Assembly: GCA_024711325.1 (NCBI GenBank)
Contig: JANJTC010000004.1
Coordinates: forward strand, 186,001-250,000
From: Bacteriovoracaceae bacterium
GTDB lineage: Bacteria; Bdellovibrionota; Bacteriovoracia; Bacteriovoracales; Bacteriovoracaceae
DNA: 64,000 bases
Direction: 5' to 3'
This document shows positions 8,175-17,622 of this stretch, piece by piece (position 1 is the first letter of the stretch; each line of letters opens with the position of its first letter). Under the pieces are notes generated by a model. The model was not told the DNA's origin. It saw nothing but the letters and a program-made list of their open reading frames with translations, and did no database searches. The translations under genes were made by a program, and so were the position numbers.

Positions 8175-10094
8175 TTGAAAAATCGGATTTTTTTTAGCTT
8201 TATTGTGTTTAGTTTTTTATTTGCTGTTGTTATCAGTAAAGCTTTTTATATTCAGGTTGTTAATAAGTCCAAGCTTCTGGCCTATGCAAAATCTCAATTC
8301 ATCCGTGAAGTAAAAGAATATCCAAACCGTGGGAATATATTTGATCGTAATGGCAATCCATTAGCGATCAATGTTCATGTTTACAATCTTTTTACGATTC
8401 CTAAAAATAAGAATGCTGATTTCTATCGGCAATTGAAGGCCCTTTCAACTATAGTTCCGGAACTACCCTATCAAAAGCTTCGGGATTTGGTTCAAAAACG
8501 TAATCGATATACCTGGCTTGCCAGAAAGATCACTCTTAATGAAGAGCAGTTAAAAAAAATCAAGAAGCTTGAAGGGATATTTTTTGAATCCCACTCACAG
8601 CGGGTATATCCCAACCGTGAGCTACTCGCTCAAACTATTGGTTATGTAGGTATCGATAATACAGGTCTGGCGGGTTTAGAAAACAGCCTTAATACTCAGT
8701 TGAAAGGCAAGCCTCAGGTTGTAAAATATATTCGAGATGCCAAGGGGCGGCCGATTAAGTATGAAACAAAAGCTTCTGAAGTAGCTTCGCCGGATGTTCA
8801 TTTATCAATTGATAAAGACATTCAGGGTGCTCTTGAAAGTTATTTAAAAGAAGCTGTTATAACTCACAAAGCTTTTCGTGGCGGTGCCGGCGTTATGGAT
8901 GCCGAGACCGGAGAAATTCTGGCCATTGCCAATTATCCTACTTTTGATCCAAACAGAGCATCTTCTTTTCCTCAGGAATATCGTAAACTGCCTTTTGTTA
9001 CTGATCCTTTTGAGCCAGGCTCAATCTTTAAAATTCTTCCGGTGGCATCTGCATTGGAAAATAAAATAGCGACGCCAGAGACTAAGTTCTTTTGTGAGTA
9101 TGGAAAAATTAAAATTCAAAACCACTGGGTATCTGAAGCTGAGTCCCATGAAAAATTTGAATGGTTAAGCGTCTCTGATATTCTTAAGTACAGCTCCAAT
9201 GTGGGGACAACAAAAATTGCTTTCAGTTTAAAGTATCCTAAGTTTAAAGAGACGTTAGATAAATTTCAAATAGCCCATAAAACCGGAATTGAAATAAAGG
9301 GTGAGTCAAAAGGGATTCTTAGTCATAAAGCTAAGGATAAAGTTCGCCCGTTAACATTAAGTAATATCAGTTTTGGCCAAGGGGTGGCGACAACCGCCAT
9401 TCAAATGCTTCGCTCATATGCTGCCATTGCCAATGGTGGATATCTAGTTAAGCCGACCTTGATTAAGTCAGATGTAAGTCAAATTACTCCTGAAAACAGA
9501 ATTATTACTGCGAAAACTTCTCATGATGTAACTAAAATGCTGGTTCAGGCAGTAGAAGGCGGGACAGGGACAATTGCTAAAATCCCTCATTACGAGATTG
9601 CAGGTAAAACAGGAACAGCGCAAAGAGTCTCCCCTACTGGTGGTTACTCCGGATATATTGCAAGTTTTGTTGGCTTTCCAGTCAATGTGAATAGAAAATT
9701 TGTAGTTCTGGCCTATGTGGATCACCCCACCGAAAAAGGCTATTATGGTGGAGTTGTCGCGGGACCAATCTTCAAGAAAGTTACTCAATATATTCTTTAT
9801 AAGAAAAAAGATTTTGCTCAGTTTGCAAAATATGATGAAAAATCAAATACCAAGAATCTTGATGAAGTAACTACTCAACAAGCTCAGCAAACTCGTTATT
9901 TTGCTCCAGGATACATGCCGGATTTTACAGGTTTGGATAAGGCCAGTGCCATGCAATTGGCGGAAGAAAGAAATATATCTCTACAATTCAATGGTTTTGG
10001 TGTCGTGACTAAACAATCAGTCGTTCCGGGCACTGTGGTTGTTGGAAATTCAAGCATTCGATTGCAATTTGAAGCTCCTACCTATGCTGACTGA
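8175..10094 (+). CDS. ftsI: Septal penicillin-binding protein (FtsI/PBP3-type transpeptidase)
   Basis: The enzyme cross-links septal peptidoglycan. The 639 residues comprise a TM anchor (about 7-25), a pedestal/dimerisation domain with a conserved YPNRGNIFDRNG segment, and a transpeptidase domain. The catalytic motifs are Ser283-I-F-Lys286, Ser340-S-Asn342 and Lys478-T-Gly480. A C-terminal PASTA-like domain (about 570-635, YMPDFTGLDKASAMQLAE) follows. PASTA domains are usual in Gram-positive and some delta-type PBPs but absent from E. coli FtsI. The start is TTG at 8175. The end overlaps murE by 11 bases. Confidence 0.94.
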   Translation: MKNRIFFSFIVFSFLFAVVISKAFYIQVVNKSKLLAYAKSQFIREVKEYPNRGNIFDRNGNPLAINVHVYNLFTIPKNKNADFYRQLKALSTIVPELPYQKLRDLVQKRNRYTWLARKITLNEEQLKKIKKLEGIFFESHSQRVYPNRELLAQTIGYVGIDNTGLAGLENSLNTQLKGKPQVVKYIRDAKGRPIKYETKASEVASPDVHLSIDKDIQGALESYLKEAVITHKAFRGGAGVMDAETGEILAIANYPTFDPNRASSFPQEYRKLPFVTDPFEPGSIFKILPVASALENKIATPETKFFCEYGKIKIQNHWVSEAESHEKFEWLSVSDILKYSSNVGTTKIAFSLKYPKFKETLDKFQIAHKTGIEIKGESKGILSHKAKDKVRPLTLSNISFGQGVATTAIQMLRSYAAIANGGYLVKPTLIKSDVSQITPENRIITAKTSHDVTKMLVQAVEGGTGTIAKIPHYEIAGKTGTAQRVSPTGGYSGYIASFVGFPVNVNRKFVVLAYVDHPTEKGYYGGVVAGPIFKKVTQYILYKKKDFAQFAKYDEKSNTKNLDEVTTQQAQQTRYFAPGYMPDFTGLDKASAMQLAEERNISLQFNGFGVVTKQSVVPGTVVVGNSSIRLQFEAPTYAD

Positions 10095-11448
10095 AAAACA
10101 ATTAAGCCCAATTCTTCAGATCCAGCTTCCGCCATTGAACCTACAGGATATTCATTGGAAAACCCAGGAATCTACCAAGGATTCAATTCTCTTCTATAAG
10201 ATTGGCCAGGATGAAAATTCCCAGAAATTATTTGTGGAAAGAATAGGAAAAGCTGAATATGGCTGGTTAATAGTTAACCAAGATCATCCTGATCGACCAA
10301 TCAACAGTACTATTATCAAAGACATTGAATGGCCCCGGATTCAAAAGTTAATATTGGATATCCTTTACCCTCAACCAAGCATGAAACTCATTGCTTTGAC
10401 GGGAACTAACGGAAAAACCACAACAGCTGATTTGGTACTGCAGTTAGGTGAGCTGAGTGGTAAAAAAGGCATGAGTGTTGGAACGTTGGGTGTTCGAGAA
10501 AATCATAAAACTCTTTTAGATTTTGGTCTGACTTCTCCAAGCTTAATCGATCTTAGAAAATTCTTCTTTCATTATGGTAAAGATAAGGATTTTTGTGTCA
10601 TAGAGGCAAGTTCACATGCCTTGATTCAACAACGTTTATATGGACTTGAATTTGATATGGCCGGCTGGCTGTCATTTTCTCTGGATCATCTTGATTATCA
10701 TCAAACGATGGAAGAATATTTTGCGGCAAAAATGCTGATCTTTGACTATTTAAAACCTGAGGCAAAAGTTTTTTTGCCGGAGAATCAAACTCATTTAATC
10801 AATAAGCTTGCTCATGTTTCCGAAAAAATTGTTAAGGCACGAACACTTGAGCAAAAGCTTCCTTTGTTTTTTTCAACTGATTTTAATCGGAATAATCTGG
10901 AAGTGGCGATTGCCATAGTAGAAAGTACTTTTAAACTATCGGTGTCAGCAGAGTTTGATAGAATAATTCCTCCGGATGGGCGCTTCTACATCAAACCTTA
11001 CGGTAGTAATTACATCGTGGTTGATTTTGCTCACACTCCGGATGCTCTCGATAATATCTGCCAGGGAATTCGGGAAGCCTTTCCAACTCACAAACTTAAA
11101 ATCCTGTTTGGCTGTGGTGGAGATCGTGATCGTAGTAAACGACCCTTGATGGGAAAAATTGCCGAGACCTGGGGAAGTGAAATCTATGTTACAAGTGACA
11201 ATCCTCGCTCAGAAGATCCGGCGAGAATTATTGACGATATTGTGCAAGGTATGAGCTCTCGGCATATCCATAAAATTATTGAAAGACCGAAAGCAGTGGC
11301 GCAAGCCTTTAATGAATTAAAAGAAAACGAAATTCTTCTTCTGTCCGGCAAGGGTCACGAGGATTACATCCTTATCCATGGAGTTAAGCATCCATATAGT
11401 GATATTGGTGAAGTTGAAAAATTTCTTGCAAGGAAAAAGTATGATTAA
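10084..11448 (+). CDS. murE: UDP-MurNAc-L-Ala-D-Glu:meso-DAP ligase
   Basis: MurE adds the third stem-peptide residue. The 454-residue protein has the ATP-binding GTNGKTT (Lys111), a FTSPS-like segment (GLTSPSLIDLR), SFSLDHLDYH, and the DNPR motif at 372-375, which marks meso-diaminopimelate specificity. The C-terminal GKGHEDYI is also typical. I chose the ATG at 10084, overlapping ftsI by 11 bases, rather than an upstream in-frame codon at 10039 that would extend far into ftsI. It overlaps murF by 8 bases. Confidence 0.95.
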   Translation: MLTEKQLSPILQIQLPPLNLQDIHWKTQESTKDSILFYKIGQDENSQKLFVERIGKAEYGWLIVNQDHPDRPINSTIIKDIEWPRIQKLILDILYPQPSMKLIALTGTNGKTTTADLVLQLGELSGKKGMSVGTLGVRENHKTLLDFGLTSPSLIDLRKFFFHYGKDKDFCVIEASSHALIQQRLYGLEFDMAGWLSFSLDHLDYHQTMEEYFAAKMLIFDYLKPEAKVFLPENQTHLINKLAHVSEKIVKARTLEQKLPLFFSTDFNRNNLEVAIAIVESTFKLSVSAEFDRIIPPDGRFYIKPYGSNYIVVDFAHTPDALDNICQGIREAFPTHKLKILFGCGGDRDRSKRPLMGKIAETWGSEIYVTSDNPRSEDPARIIDDIVQGMSSRHIHKIIERPKAVAQAFNELKENEILLLSGKGHEDYILIHGVKHPYSDIGEVEKFLARKKYD

Positions 11449-12838
11449 TTTATCTCTTCTCACAAATTGTCCATCGATACAAAAACCTTGCTCTTTATCC
11501 GGATATTTGAATTTTTGCACTGATAGCAGGAAGTATTCACATCCATCAGCATTTGTGGCAATTCCAGGAGCGAAAGTTAATCCCTTGGATTTAATTACCG
11601 GTCTTTTAAGTGCCGGTTGTCCTGCCATTTTTTATCAGGACAATGAGATTAATGAAGCTAAGGTTAATGATCTTAAACGCAGTTTCCCAAGAACAGAGTT
11701 TGTTCCAGTTGCAGATAGTATTAAATTTCTTCAGGAACTTTCTCATCAGCATATTAAAGAATGGAAAACCAAAAATACTCGCAACACAGTATTTGCTATT
11801 TCAGGTTCTAATGGAAAAACGACCCATAAAGAAATGCTATCATTTCTCTTTAAAGAAGTTCTCCCCGGTAAAGTGATTGCTACCGAAAAAAATAACAATA
11901 ATCACCTTGGAGTTCCTTTGACTCTTCTAACAGTTTCGGCAGAGACTGAGATTGTGGTGCTGGAACTGGGAAGTAATCACCCGGGAGAAATCAAAGTTCT
12001 TTGTGATATCGCTGAACCTAATGCTGGTCTTACGACCAACATTGGAGCGACTCATCTTGAGTTTTTTGGTGATGAAGAAAAAGTTTTTGAAGAAGAGGGA
12101 TTTCTTTATCACGCCGTAAAAGACCTTACTCACGGCAAAGGCTTTTATCTTATAAATATGGACGATAAATTTTTAAAACGTCTTCCTTTAACCCCAGGCT
12201 CAATAACTTACGGTGAAAATCAACAGGCCCTGGCCCGCATCTCATATGTAGATAATGGAGCTGAGATCCATTTTAATGGGAAGATTCTATTGGCCCAAAA
12301 TCAACATATTACTGGACGCCATAATAAGCTTAATTTAATTACCTGCTTATTTATTGCTTCTCATTTTTACCCAGAACATAAGCACTTATTTATTGAGGCG
12401 TGTAAAAACTTTCGACCGACAAAAAACCGTTCAGAATGGATTGAGTTTGAAAATCGTTCGGTCTATCTGGATGCTTATAATGCTAACCCTTCCTCTATGA
12501 AAGCGGCCCTCATGGGCTTTAAAGAAAGTGTGCTTGAGCAGGGATTTTCATTGGCAGAAGCCTGTATTGTGCTAGGAGACATGAATGAATTAGGTGATTC
12601 AACTCCCCAGTATCACAAAGAGGTCGGTGAATATGTGAAGGAGCTGGGTTTTCCCAATGTATTCTTTATCGGCCGCTACTCTCAATACTATTTAAACGGA
12701 AATCCTGAAGGACATACTAAAGCTTCGAGTGCCGAATTCAAGAATGAGTACAGGGGAAGTTGTATTAAGAAATACCCTATTCACTTTATTAAAGGCTCGC
12801 GCTCTTTACAATTGGAGTCTTTGTTCGATATAACTTAA
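11441..12838 (+). CDS. murF: UDP-MurNAc-tripeptide:D-Ala-D-Ala ligase
   Basis: MurF finishes the cytoplasmic pentapeptide. The 465 residues show the P-loop SGSNGKTTHKEM, the NNNNHLGVPLTLL segment typical of MurF, ELGSNHPGEI, TNIGATHLEFFG and LDAYNANPSSMKAAL. All the Mur-ligase catalytic motifs look intact. The ATG at 11441 has AAGGAAAAAG just upstream and gives a normal N-terminus. It overlaps the end of murE by 8 bases. Confidence 0.95.
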   Translation: MINLSLLTNCPSIQKPCSLSGYLNFCTDSRKYSHPSAFVAIPGAKVNPLDLITGLLSAGCPAIFYQDNEINEAKVNDLKRSFPRTEFVPVADSIKFLQELSHQHIKEWKTKNTRNTVFAISGSNGKTTHKEMLSFLFKEVLPGKVIATEKNNNNHLGVPLTLLTVSAETEIVVLELGSNHPGEIKVLCDIAEPNAGLTTNIGATHLEFFGDEEKVFEEEGFLYHAVKDLTHGKGFYLINMDDKFLKRLPLTPGSITYGENQQALARISYVDNGAEIHFNGKILLAQNQHITGRHNKLNLITCLFIASHFYPEHKHLFIEACKNFRPTKNRSEWIEFENRSVYLDAYNANPSSMKAALMGFKESVLEQGFSLAEACIVLGDMNELGDSTPQYHKEVGEYVKELGFPNVFFIGRYSQYYLNGNPEGHTKASSAEFKNEYRGSCIKKYPIHFIKGSRSLQLESLFDIT

Positions 12839-12863
12839 GTTTATCTTTTTTAAAGGGATAAAC
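12839..12863 (+). promoter_or_regulatory. Hairpin with mraY ribosome binding site in its loop
   Basis: GTTTATC (12839-12845) is the exact inverted repeat of GATAAAC (12857-12863). The 11-base loop contains AAAGG, the ribosome binding site, and the right arm ends at the base before the mraY ATG. It could modulate mraY translation. The only evidence is the perfect complementarity and placement. Confidence 0.4.
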
Positions 12864-13940
12864 ATGCTGTATCATTGGCTTTACCCACTAAGTCAGGACT
12901 TTCAACTTTTCAATGTTTTCAAATATATTACTTTTCGCTCATTTTTAGCGTTCATTGTAGCAACTCTGGTTTCAATACTATGGGGTAAACGTTTTATCGC
13001 TTTGATGAAACTCAGACAGTTTGGACAAACTATCCGTGATGAAGGTCCAGAATCTCACAAGAAGAAAAAAGGAACACCTACCTTTGGTGGTGTTTTTATC
13101 CTGGGCAGCGCTGTCGTTGCATGTGCTCTTTGTGGTAACTTTGTTTCCTTTCCCTTTCTTATTGCTCTATTTGTAACGATTTCCTATTTCTTTCTGGGAG
13201 GCTTAGATGACTATCTGAAAGTCCTGAAGAAAAATACAAAAGGCGTCAGTGCCCGCCAAAAGCTTCTTTGGCAGTTTTCGACGGCATTGGTTGCTAGTTA
13301 TGTCATGATCAGATGGGGAGTGACAGACTCTCAGATTTACATTCCTTTCGTAAAAGATCCTGTGATTGACATCGGATGGTTTTACGTTCCTTTTGCGGCC
13401 TTTGTTATCGTTGGTTCCTCGAACGCTTTAAACCTGACAGATGGTTTAGATGGCTTGGCGATTGGTCCAACTATTATATCTGCCGCCACTCTAGGGTTTT
13501 TGGCCTATCTAGCCGGTCACTCTGAGCTTGCCAGTTATCTTTTGATTCCTCATGTACCGGATGTCGGAGAATTATTAGTTTTAGTTTCTGCAATTATCGG
13601 AGCAGGCGTTGGCTTCCTCTGGTATAATGCTTACCCGGCCGAGATCTTCATGGGTGATGTTGGTTCTCTCTCACTTGGCGGATGTTTGGGGACAATTGCG
13701 GTATTAACAAAGAATGAATTCCTCTTTGTTCTTATCGGAGGGATTTTTGTTATTGAAGCGATTTCAGTTATTCTCCAGGTTGCTTCATTCAAGACACGCG
13801 GAAAACGAATTTTTAAAATGGCACCTATTCACCATCATTTTGAATTGATGGGTTGGCCTGAAACCAAAGTGATTGTGAGATTCTGGATTATAAGTTTGGT
13901 ATTTGCCATTCTTGCCCTTGCAACGCTTAAACTTAGATAA
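12864..13940 (+). CDS. mraY: Phospho-N-acetylmuramoyl-pentapeptide transferase
   Basis: MraY transfers phospho-MurNAc-pentapeptide to undecaprenyl phosphate to make lipid I at the inner membrane. The 358-residue polytopic protein has the KKGTPTFGG segment, GGLDDYLKV with the catalytic Asp pair, NLTDGLDGLAIG, FMGDVGSLSLGG and the signature MAPIHHHFELMGW. About ten membrane segments are visible. Length and motif order are standard. It follows murF by 25 bases that fold into a hairpin. Confidence 0.97.
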   Translation: MLYHWLYPLSQDFQLFNVFKYITFRSFLAFIVATLVSILWGKRFIALMKLRQFGQTIRDEGPESHKKKKGTPTFGGVFILGSAVVACALCGNFVSFPFLIALFVTISYFFLGGLDDYLKVLKKNTKGVSARQKLLWQFSTALVASYVMIRWGVTDSQIYIPFVKDPVIDIGWFYVPFAAFVIVGSSNALNLTDGLDGLAIGPTIISAATLGFLAYLAGHSELASYLLIPHVPDVGELLVLVSAIIGAGVGFLWYNAYPAEIFMGDVGSLSLGGCLGTIAVLTKNEFLFVLIGGIFVIEAISVILQVASFKTRGKRIFKMAPIHHHFELMGWPETKVIVRFWIISLVFAILALATLKLR

Positions 13941-13956
13941 TTCTTAAGGAGTTTTT

Positions 13957-15339
13957 ATGGAAAAATATAAAGGGAAGAAAGTCCTGGTTGTCGGTCTTGG
14001 CAAAACAGGCTTTGCATTGGTGAATCTCTTCACACAATGGGGCTGCGATATCAAAGTAACTGATATCAAACCAATTTTTGATCTTAATAAGCAGGTCAAA
14101 AGACTAAAAAAAATCACTCCAACTCCCACCATGACTTTAGGTGAGCACAAGGATGAGGATTTCATTGAAGCTGATATCATCGTTTATTCTTCTTCAGTTG
14201 ATCCAAACTTGCAGCAACTTCGCGTAGCGAGAGAACATGGGCGTGCTGTTTATTCTGATTTTGCTTTTGCGTATGAAAACTGCACTAAGCCAATAGTTGC
14301 TGTTTGTGGTAGTCATGGCCGAACCATCACGGCCCATATGATTGGATACACTCTAAAGGTTGATAAAAAGAATATTTTTGTGGGTGGTACTTCTGAAGAG
14401 CCATTTATCAACTTTCTTTCTCTCCCTAATAATGAAGAAATTGATTATTGTGTGATTGAGGTATCTCCTCAACAGTTACAAACAGTTGAAAATTTCAAAC
14501 CTGTTCTTGCCGTTTATCCAAATCTTGAAGAAAAGAATCTGCTTGGTCGTTTCAAAACTTCAGCCGAATACCTGGATACCGCTTTGAAAGTGGCGAGAAA
14601 TCTTGGACCAGAAGATTACTTGATTGTTAACTTTGATAAGTTGGCATCAAACTCCGTACTAAGAAGTTCTCAGGCCCAGACATTCTGGTACTCTCGTAAA
14701 TCTTTTGTCACGATGGGCGTAATCTCTGAAATTCAGGGAACCCATTTCCACGACAAACGGATTCATTCCAATATCCATTTTCATTCAGAATTTAAAGTGA
14801 CTGACATGAGGATAGTGGGAGTTAATAATCGTGAAAATCTCATGGCCGCCATTACAGCTTGTAAGGCCCTTAAGGTAACTGATCAGGCTATTCAACATTG
14901 TATAGAAAAATTCCCTGGAATTCCTCATCGTTTGGAGTTTGTAGTAGAGAAAAATGGCGTTCGTTTCTATAACGATTCTAAGTCTGAAACAATGGATGAA
15001 TTAAAAGTCTCTCTGGAAGCCTTTAAAGATCCCGTCATCCTAATTGCTGGTGGTAAAGAAATCGAAGGGATTCCTTTTGATAAATATGCCAACATTATTC
15101 GTGAGAAAGTTAGAGTTCTGGTTTTGGTGGGAGAAGTTAAAGAGAGCATGAACCGGATTCTGGGTGATGTAACTCAAACCTATCTGGTTGGTTCTTTTGA
15201 TGAATCAGTATTGCTGGCCTATCAAAAATCCCGTACTGGCGACACTATTCTTCTTTGTCCGGGGAATGAAGGCACAGATGTTTTCCGTGATTTTGAAGAA
15301 AAGGGTAACTACTACAAGAAACTCATCTTCCAACTCTAA
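13957..15339 (+). CDS. murD: MurD-family ligase with degenerate ATP-binding core
   Basis: Position and ends identify MurD, which normally adds D-Glu to UDP-MurNAc-L-Ala. The 460 residues begin with a Rossmann-like VLVVGLGKTGFAL and end with good MurD motifs: FPGIPHRLEFV and FYNDSKSETMDEL. The centre is abnormal. The P-loop reads GSHGRT (118-123), so the nucleotide-binding Lys is Arg122. The usual Asn-x-x-x-Asp-His-Leu-Asp segment reads PNLEEKNLLGRF near 188-199, so the catalytic His is missing. The Glu in IEVS (168) is kept. Either an unusual ATP site or loss of activity would fit. The frame is uninterrupted and in operon context. Confidence 0.85.
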   Translation: MEKYKGKKVLVVGLGKTGFALVNLFTQWGCDIKVTDIKPIFDLNKQVKRLKKITPTPTMTLGEHKDEDFIEADIIVYSSSVDPNLQQLRVAREHGRAVYSDFAFAYENCTKPIVAVCGSHGRTITAHMIGYTLKVDKKNIFVGGTSEEPFINFLSLPNNEEIDYCVIEVSPQQLQTVENFKPVLAVYPNLEEKNLLGRFKTSAEYLDTALKVARNLGPEDYLIVNFDKLASNSVLRSSQAQTFWYSRKSFVTMGVISEIQGTHFHDKRIHSNIHFHSEFKVTDMRIVGVNNRENLMAAITACKALKVTDQAIQHCIEKFPGIPHRLEFVVEKNGVRFYNDSKSETMDELKVSLEAFKDPVILIAGGKEIEGIPFDKYANIIREKVRVLVLVGEVKESMNRILGDVTQTYLVGSFDESVLLAYQKSRTGDTILLCPGNEGTDVFRDFEEKGNYYKKLIFQL

Positions 15340-15348
15340 ATCATTATT

Positions 15349-15376
15349 GCTCCGCTTGCATTGCATACGTTACACT
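15349..15376 (+). promoter_or_regulatory. Possible internal promoter before ftsW
   Basis: TTGCTC is followed after 18 bases by TACACT in the 64-base gap between murD and ftsW. The -10 overlaps the left arm of the ftsW hairpin. This is a weak match, offered because the gap is long for this cluster. Confidence 0.25.
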
Positions 15377-15400
15377 GGAAGAAACCTTCTTCCGGTGTAA
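15370..15400 (+). promoter_or_regulatory. 12-bp inverted repeat directly upstream of ftsW
   Basis: TTACACTGGAAG (15370-15381) pairs with CTTCCGGTGTAA (15389-15400), twelve pairs with one G-U, around a 7-base loop. The right arm ends three bases before the ftsW ATG and contains the only plausible ribosome binding sequence (CCGGTG). It could block ribosome access or act as a protein-binding palindrome. It lacks the T run of a terminator. Confidence 0.5.
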
Positions 15401-15403
15401 CTC

Positions 15404-16567
15404 ATGAACGAAAATAACAGACTAGAAAAGTTAACTAATTACTTCCTCATCAATGTCTTCTTTTTGATACTATTTGGTGTCATCATGGTGTTCTCGGCCA
15501 GTTATATGTACGCCACCGAAAACATGGGAAGCAGTTATTTCTTCCTGGTTAAACAACTGATTTTCATCGCTCTTGGTTTAACGATTGCTTTAGTCTTCTC
15601 CAAATTTAAAATTCTCTATCTTTATAAGCAGGCCTACAAGATCAATGCCTTCTTCGGTCTGTTAGTGACTCTGACTCTGGTTCCGGGTCTAAGTGTTGTA
15701 ATAAAAGGATCTAAGCGCTGGTTGAATTTAGGCTTCATGAATTTGCAACCTGGTGAATTTTTAAAGTACACCTTGATGTTGGCGGCCATTCGTTACTTTG
15801 AGAATTTCAATCACTATTCACCAAAACAAAGAGTCATTTATTTATCTGGTCTTGTTTATCCTTTGGGGATTTTTGTCCTTCAGCCAGATTTTGGTACATT
15901 CTTTATTTCTTCATTGATTATTGGTTTTATTGCTTTTTTAAGTTCATTCCCCAGAAAGTATTTTTACTCTGTCCTAGTGATGGGAATGATAGCGGCTTTT
16001 GGAATTCTGATTTCCGCTCCTTACCGAGTAAAGCGACTTTTAACTTTTCTTGATCCCTGGAAGGACCCGCGTGGCAGTGGCTTTCAAGTGATTCAATCTT
16101 TTCTGGCCTTTGCCAATGGTTCATTCTTCGGTCAGGGCCTTGGTAACAGTAACGAAAAACTTTTCTATCTTCCTGAAGCATATAACGATTTTATCTTTTC
16201 AGTTGTAGGAGAAGAGCTGGGTTTTATCGGAGTTTTAATTACTGCGTTGATGTTTGTAAGTCTGATTTTTATTGGTTTTAAAATGGCCATTACCCTTAAG
16301 TCCAGAGTTGGAAGCATCATGGTGGCCACCATTATTTTCACCATTGGTTTTCAGGCCTTCATGAACATGGGTGTGGTTCTAGGTGTTCTTCCAACCAAGG
16401 GTTTAAACCTGCCATTTATAAGCTATGGGGGCTCTTCCATGGTAGCAAATCTGGCTGCCCTGGGACTGGTATTTGCTTGTCTTAAAATACAGCCCAGTGA
16501 TGCTAAAGATATAAAAAGCAGAGGCAAACAAACACCTCTGGGAGCGCTTAAAAGCGTATTTAATTAA
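15404..16567 (+). CDS. ftsW: SEDS peptidoglycan glycosyltransferase FtsW
   Basis: FtsW polymerises septal glycan strands from lipid II together with FtsI. The 387-residue protein has about ten membrane segments and SEDS-family motifs: GVIMVFSAS, KGSKRWLNLGFMNLQPGEF, GSGFQVIQSFLAFANGSFFG, NDFIFSVVGEELGF and the terminal NLPFISYGGSSMVANLAALG. Its location between murD and murG matches FtsW rather than RodA. It starts just after a hairpin and its TAA overlaps the murG ATG (TAATG). Confidence 0.95.
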   Translation: MNENNRLEKLTNYFLINVFFLILFGVIMVFSASYMYATENMGSSYFFLVKQLIFIALGLTIALVFSKFKILYLYKQAYKINAFFGLLVTLTLVPGLSVVIKGSKRWLNLGFMNLQPGEFLKYTLMLAAIRYFENFNHYSPKQRVIYLSGLVYPLGIFVLQPDFGTFFISSLIIGFIAFLSSFPRKYFYSVLVMGMIAAFGILISAPYRVKRLLTFLDPWKDPRGSGFQVIQSFLAFANGSFFGQGLGNSNEKLFYLPEAYNDFIFSVVGEELGFIGVLITALMFVSLIFIGFKMAITLKSRVGSIMVATIIFTIGFQAFMNMGVVLGVLPTKGLNLPFISYGGSSMVANLAALGLVFACLKIQPSDAKDIKSRGKQTPLGALKSVFN

Positions 16568-17622
16568 TGAAACATGCAGTACTCGTCGCCGGTGGAACTG
16601 GCGGACATATCAATGCAGCTCTAGCGGTAGGTGAAGCCTTTGCATCAGAGGGGTGGCAAATAAGCTACCTGACTGGTAAACGTCCTTTGGATTATAAACT
16701 TTTTAAAGGTCAAAATGTCAGGCACCTGGATTCAAAGCCATTAAGAACTAAGAACCCGCTTCAATTCTTAATAAATGTGGCCATGAATCTCATGAGCTTT
16801 TTTTCAATTTTCCTATCCTTTGCCAAAACTCGACCGGCATTTATTGTAGGTGCAGGTGGGTATGTATGTGGTCCAACATTACTGGCTGGCTACTTACTTC
16901 TTATTCCGGTTTTTATTATTGAACAAAATGCTTTCATGGGTTTAACCAATCGTATCCTGGGATGGATTTCGACCCTCATCTTTGTTCATTTCACGGAGAC
17001 ACGCGGACTATCAAGGAGTTTGGACAAAAAAGTCCGGGTGGTGGGAAATCCTACCAGAAAATCTATTCAACCGGTCGCTCCAAAAGTGATGAATGAAGAG
17101 TTAAATGTTCTGGTGTTTGGAGGAAGCTTAGGTGCCTTTCAAATCAATCAGGTGATCTTTGATGTGCTAAAAGTGCCGGCAGTTTCCCGAATGACAATTC
17201 ACCATCAATTGGGAGGAAACCAGACCGCACCTAAGATTGAAACAACTACCAACTATGTTCCTCTGGATTACATTGAGGATATGCAGAAAGAGTACGAGTG
17301 GTGCGATGTGATCATTTCACGCTCAGGGGCCAGTACGGTATCTGAGCTTGCAATCATCCGTAAGCCAGTTCTGATTTTTCCTTATCCTGCTGCTACGGAT
17401 AATCATCAAGTTTATAATGCTCAAATTTTTAAGGCCGAATCGGATTTTACGGTTGAGATCCTTGACCCTAAACTCTCACACGAAGAGTGCGTAAAAAGGA
17501 CTCAGGAATTTCTGGTCAAGGCTTCCAGGCAAGAGCTAAAGTACACGAAAAACGCATCAACCGGTAATCATACCTGTGATGCTATTTTGAGAGAGATAAA
17601 ATCACATGTTGGGATGGCTTAA
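16567..17622 (+). CDS. murG: Lipid II synthase (GlcNAc transferase) MurG
   Basis: MurG adds GlcNAc to lipid I on the cytoplasmic face. The 351 residues have the Gly-rich AGGTGGHINAALAVG, the GGYVCGPTLLAG membrane-facing segment, EQNAFMGLTNRILG, GGSLGAFQIN and the nucleotide-sugar site ISRSGASTVSELA with FPYPAATDNHQ. The start overlaps the ftsW stop by one base. The end overlaps murC by 17 bases. Confidence 0.96.
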   Translation: MKHAVLVAGGTGGHINAALAVGEAFASEGWQISYLTGKRPLDYKLFKGQNVRHLDSKPLRTKNPLQFLINVAMNLMSFFSIFLSFAKTRPAFIVGAGGYVCGPTLLAGYLLLIPVFIIEQNAFMGLTNRILGWISTLIFVHFTETRGLSRSLDKKVRVVGNPTRKSIQPVAPKVMNEELNVLVFGGSLGAFQINQVIFDVLKVPAVSRMTIHHQLGGNQTAPKIETTTNYVPLDYIEDMQKEYEWCDVIISRSGASTVSELAIIRKPVLIFPYPAATDNHQVYNAQIFKAESDFTVEILDPKLSHEECVKRTQEFLVKASRQELKYTKNASTGNHTCDAILREIKSHVGMA

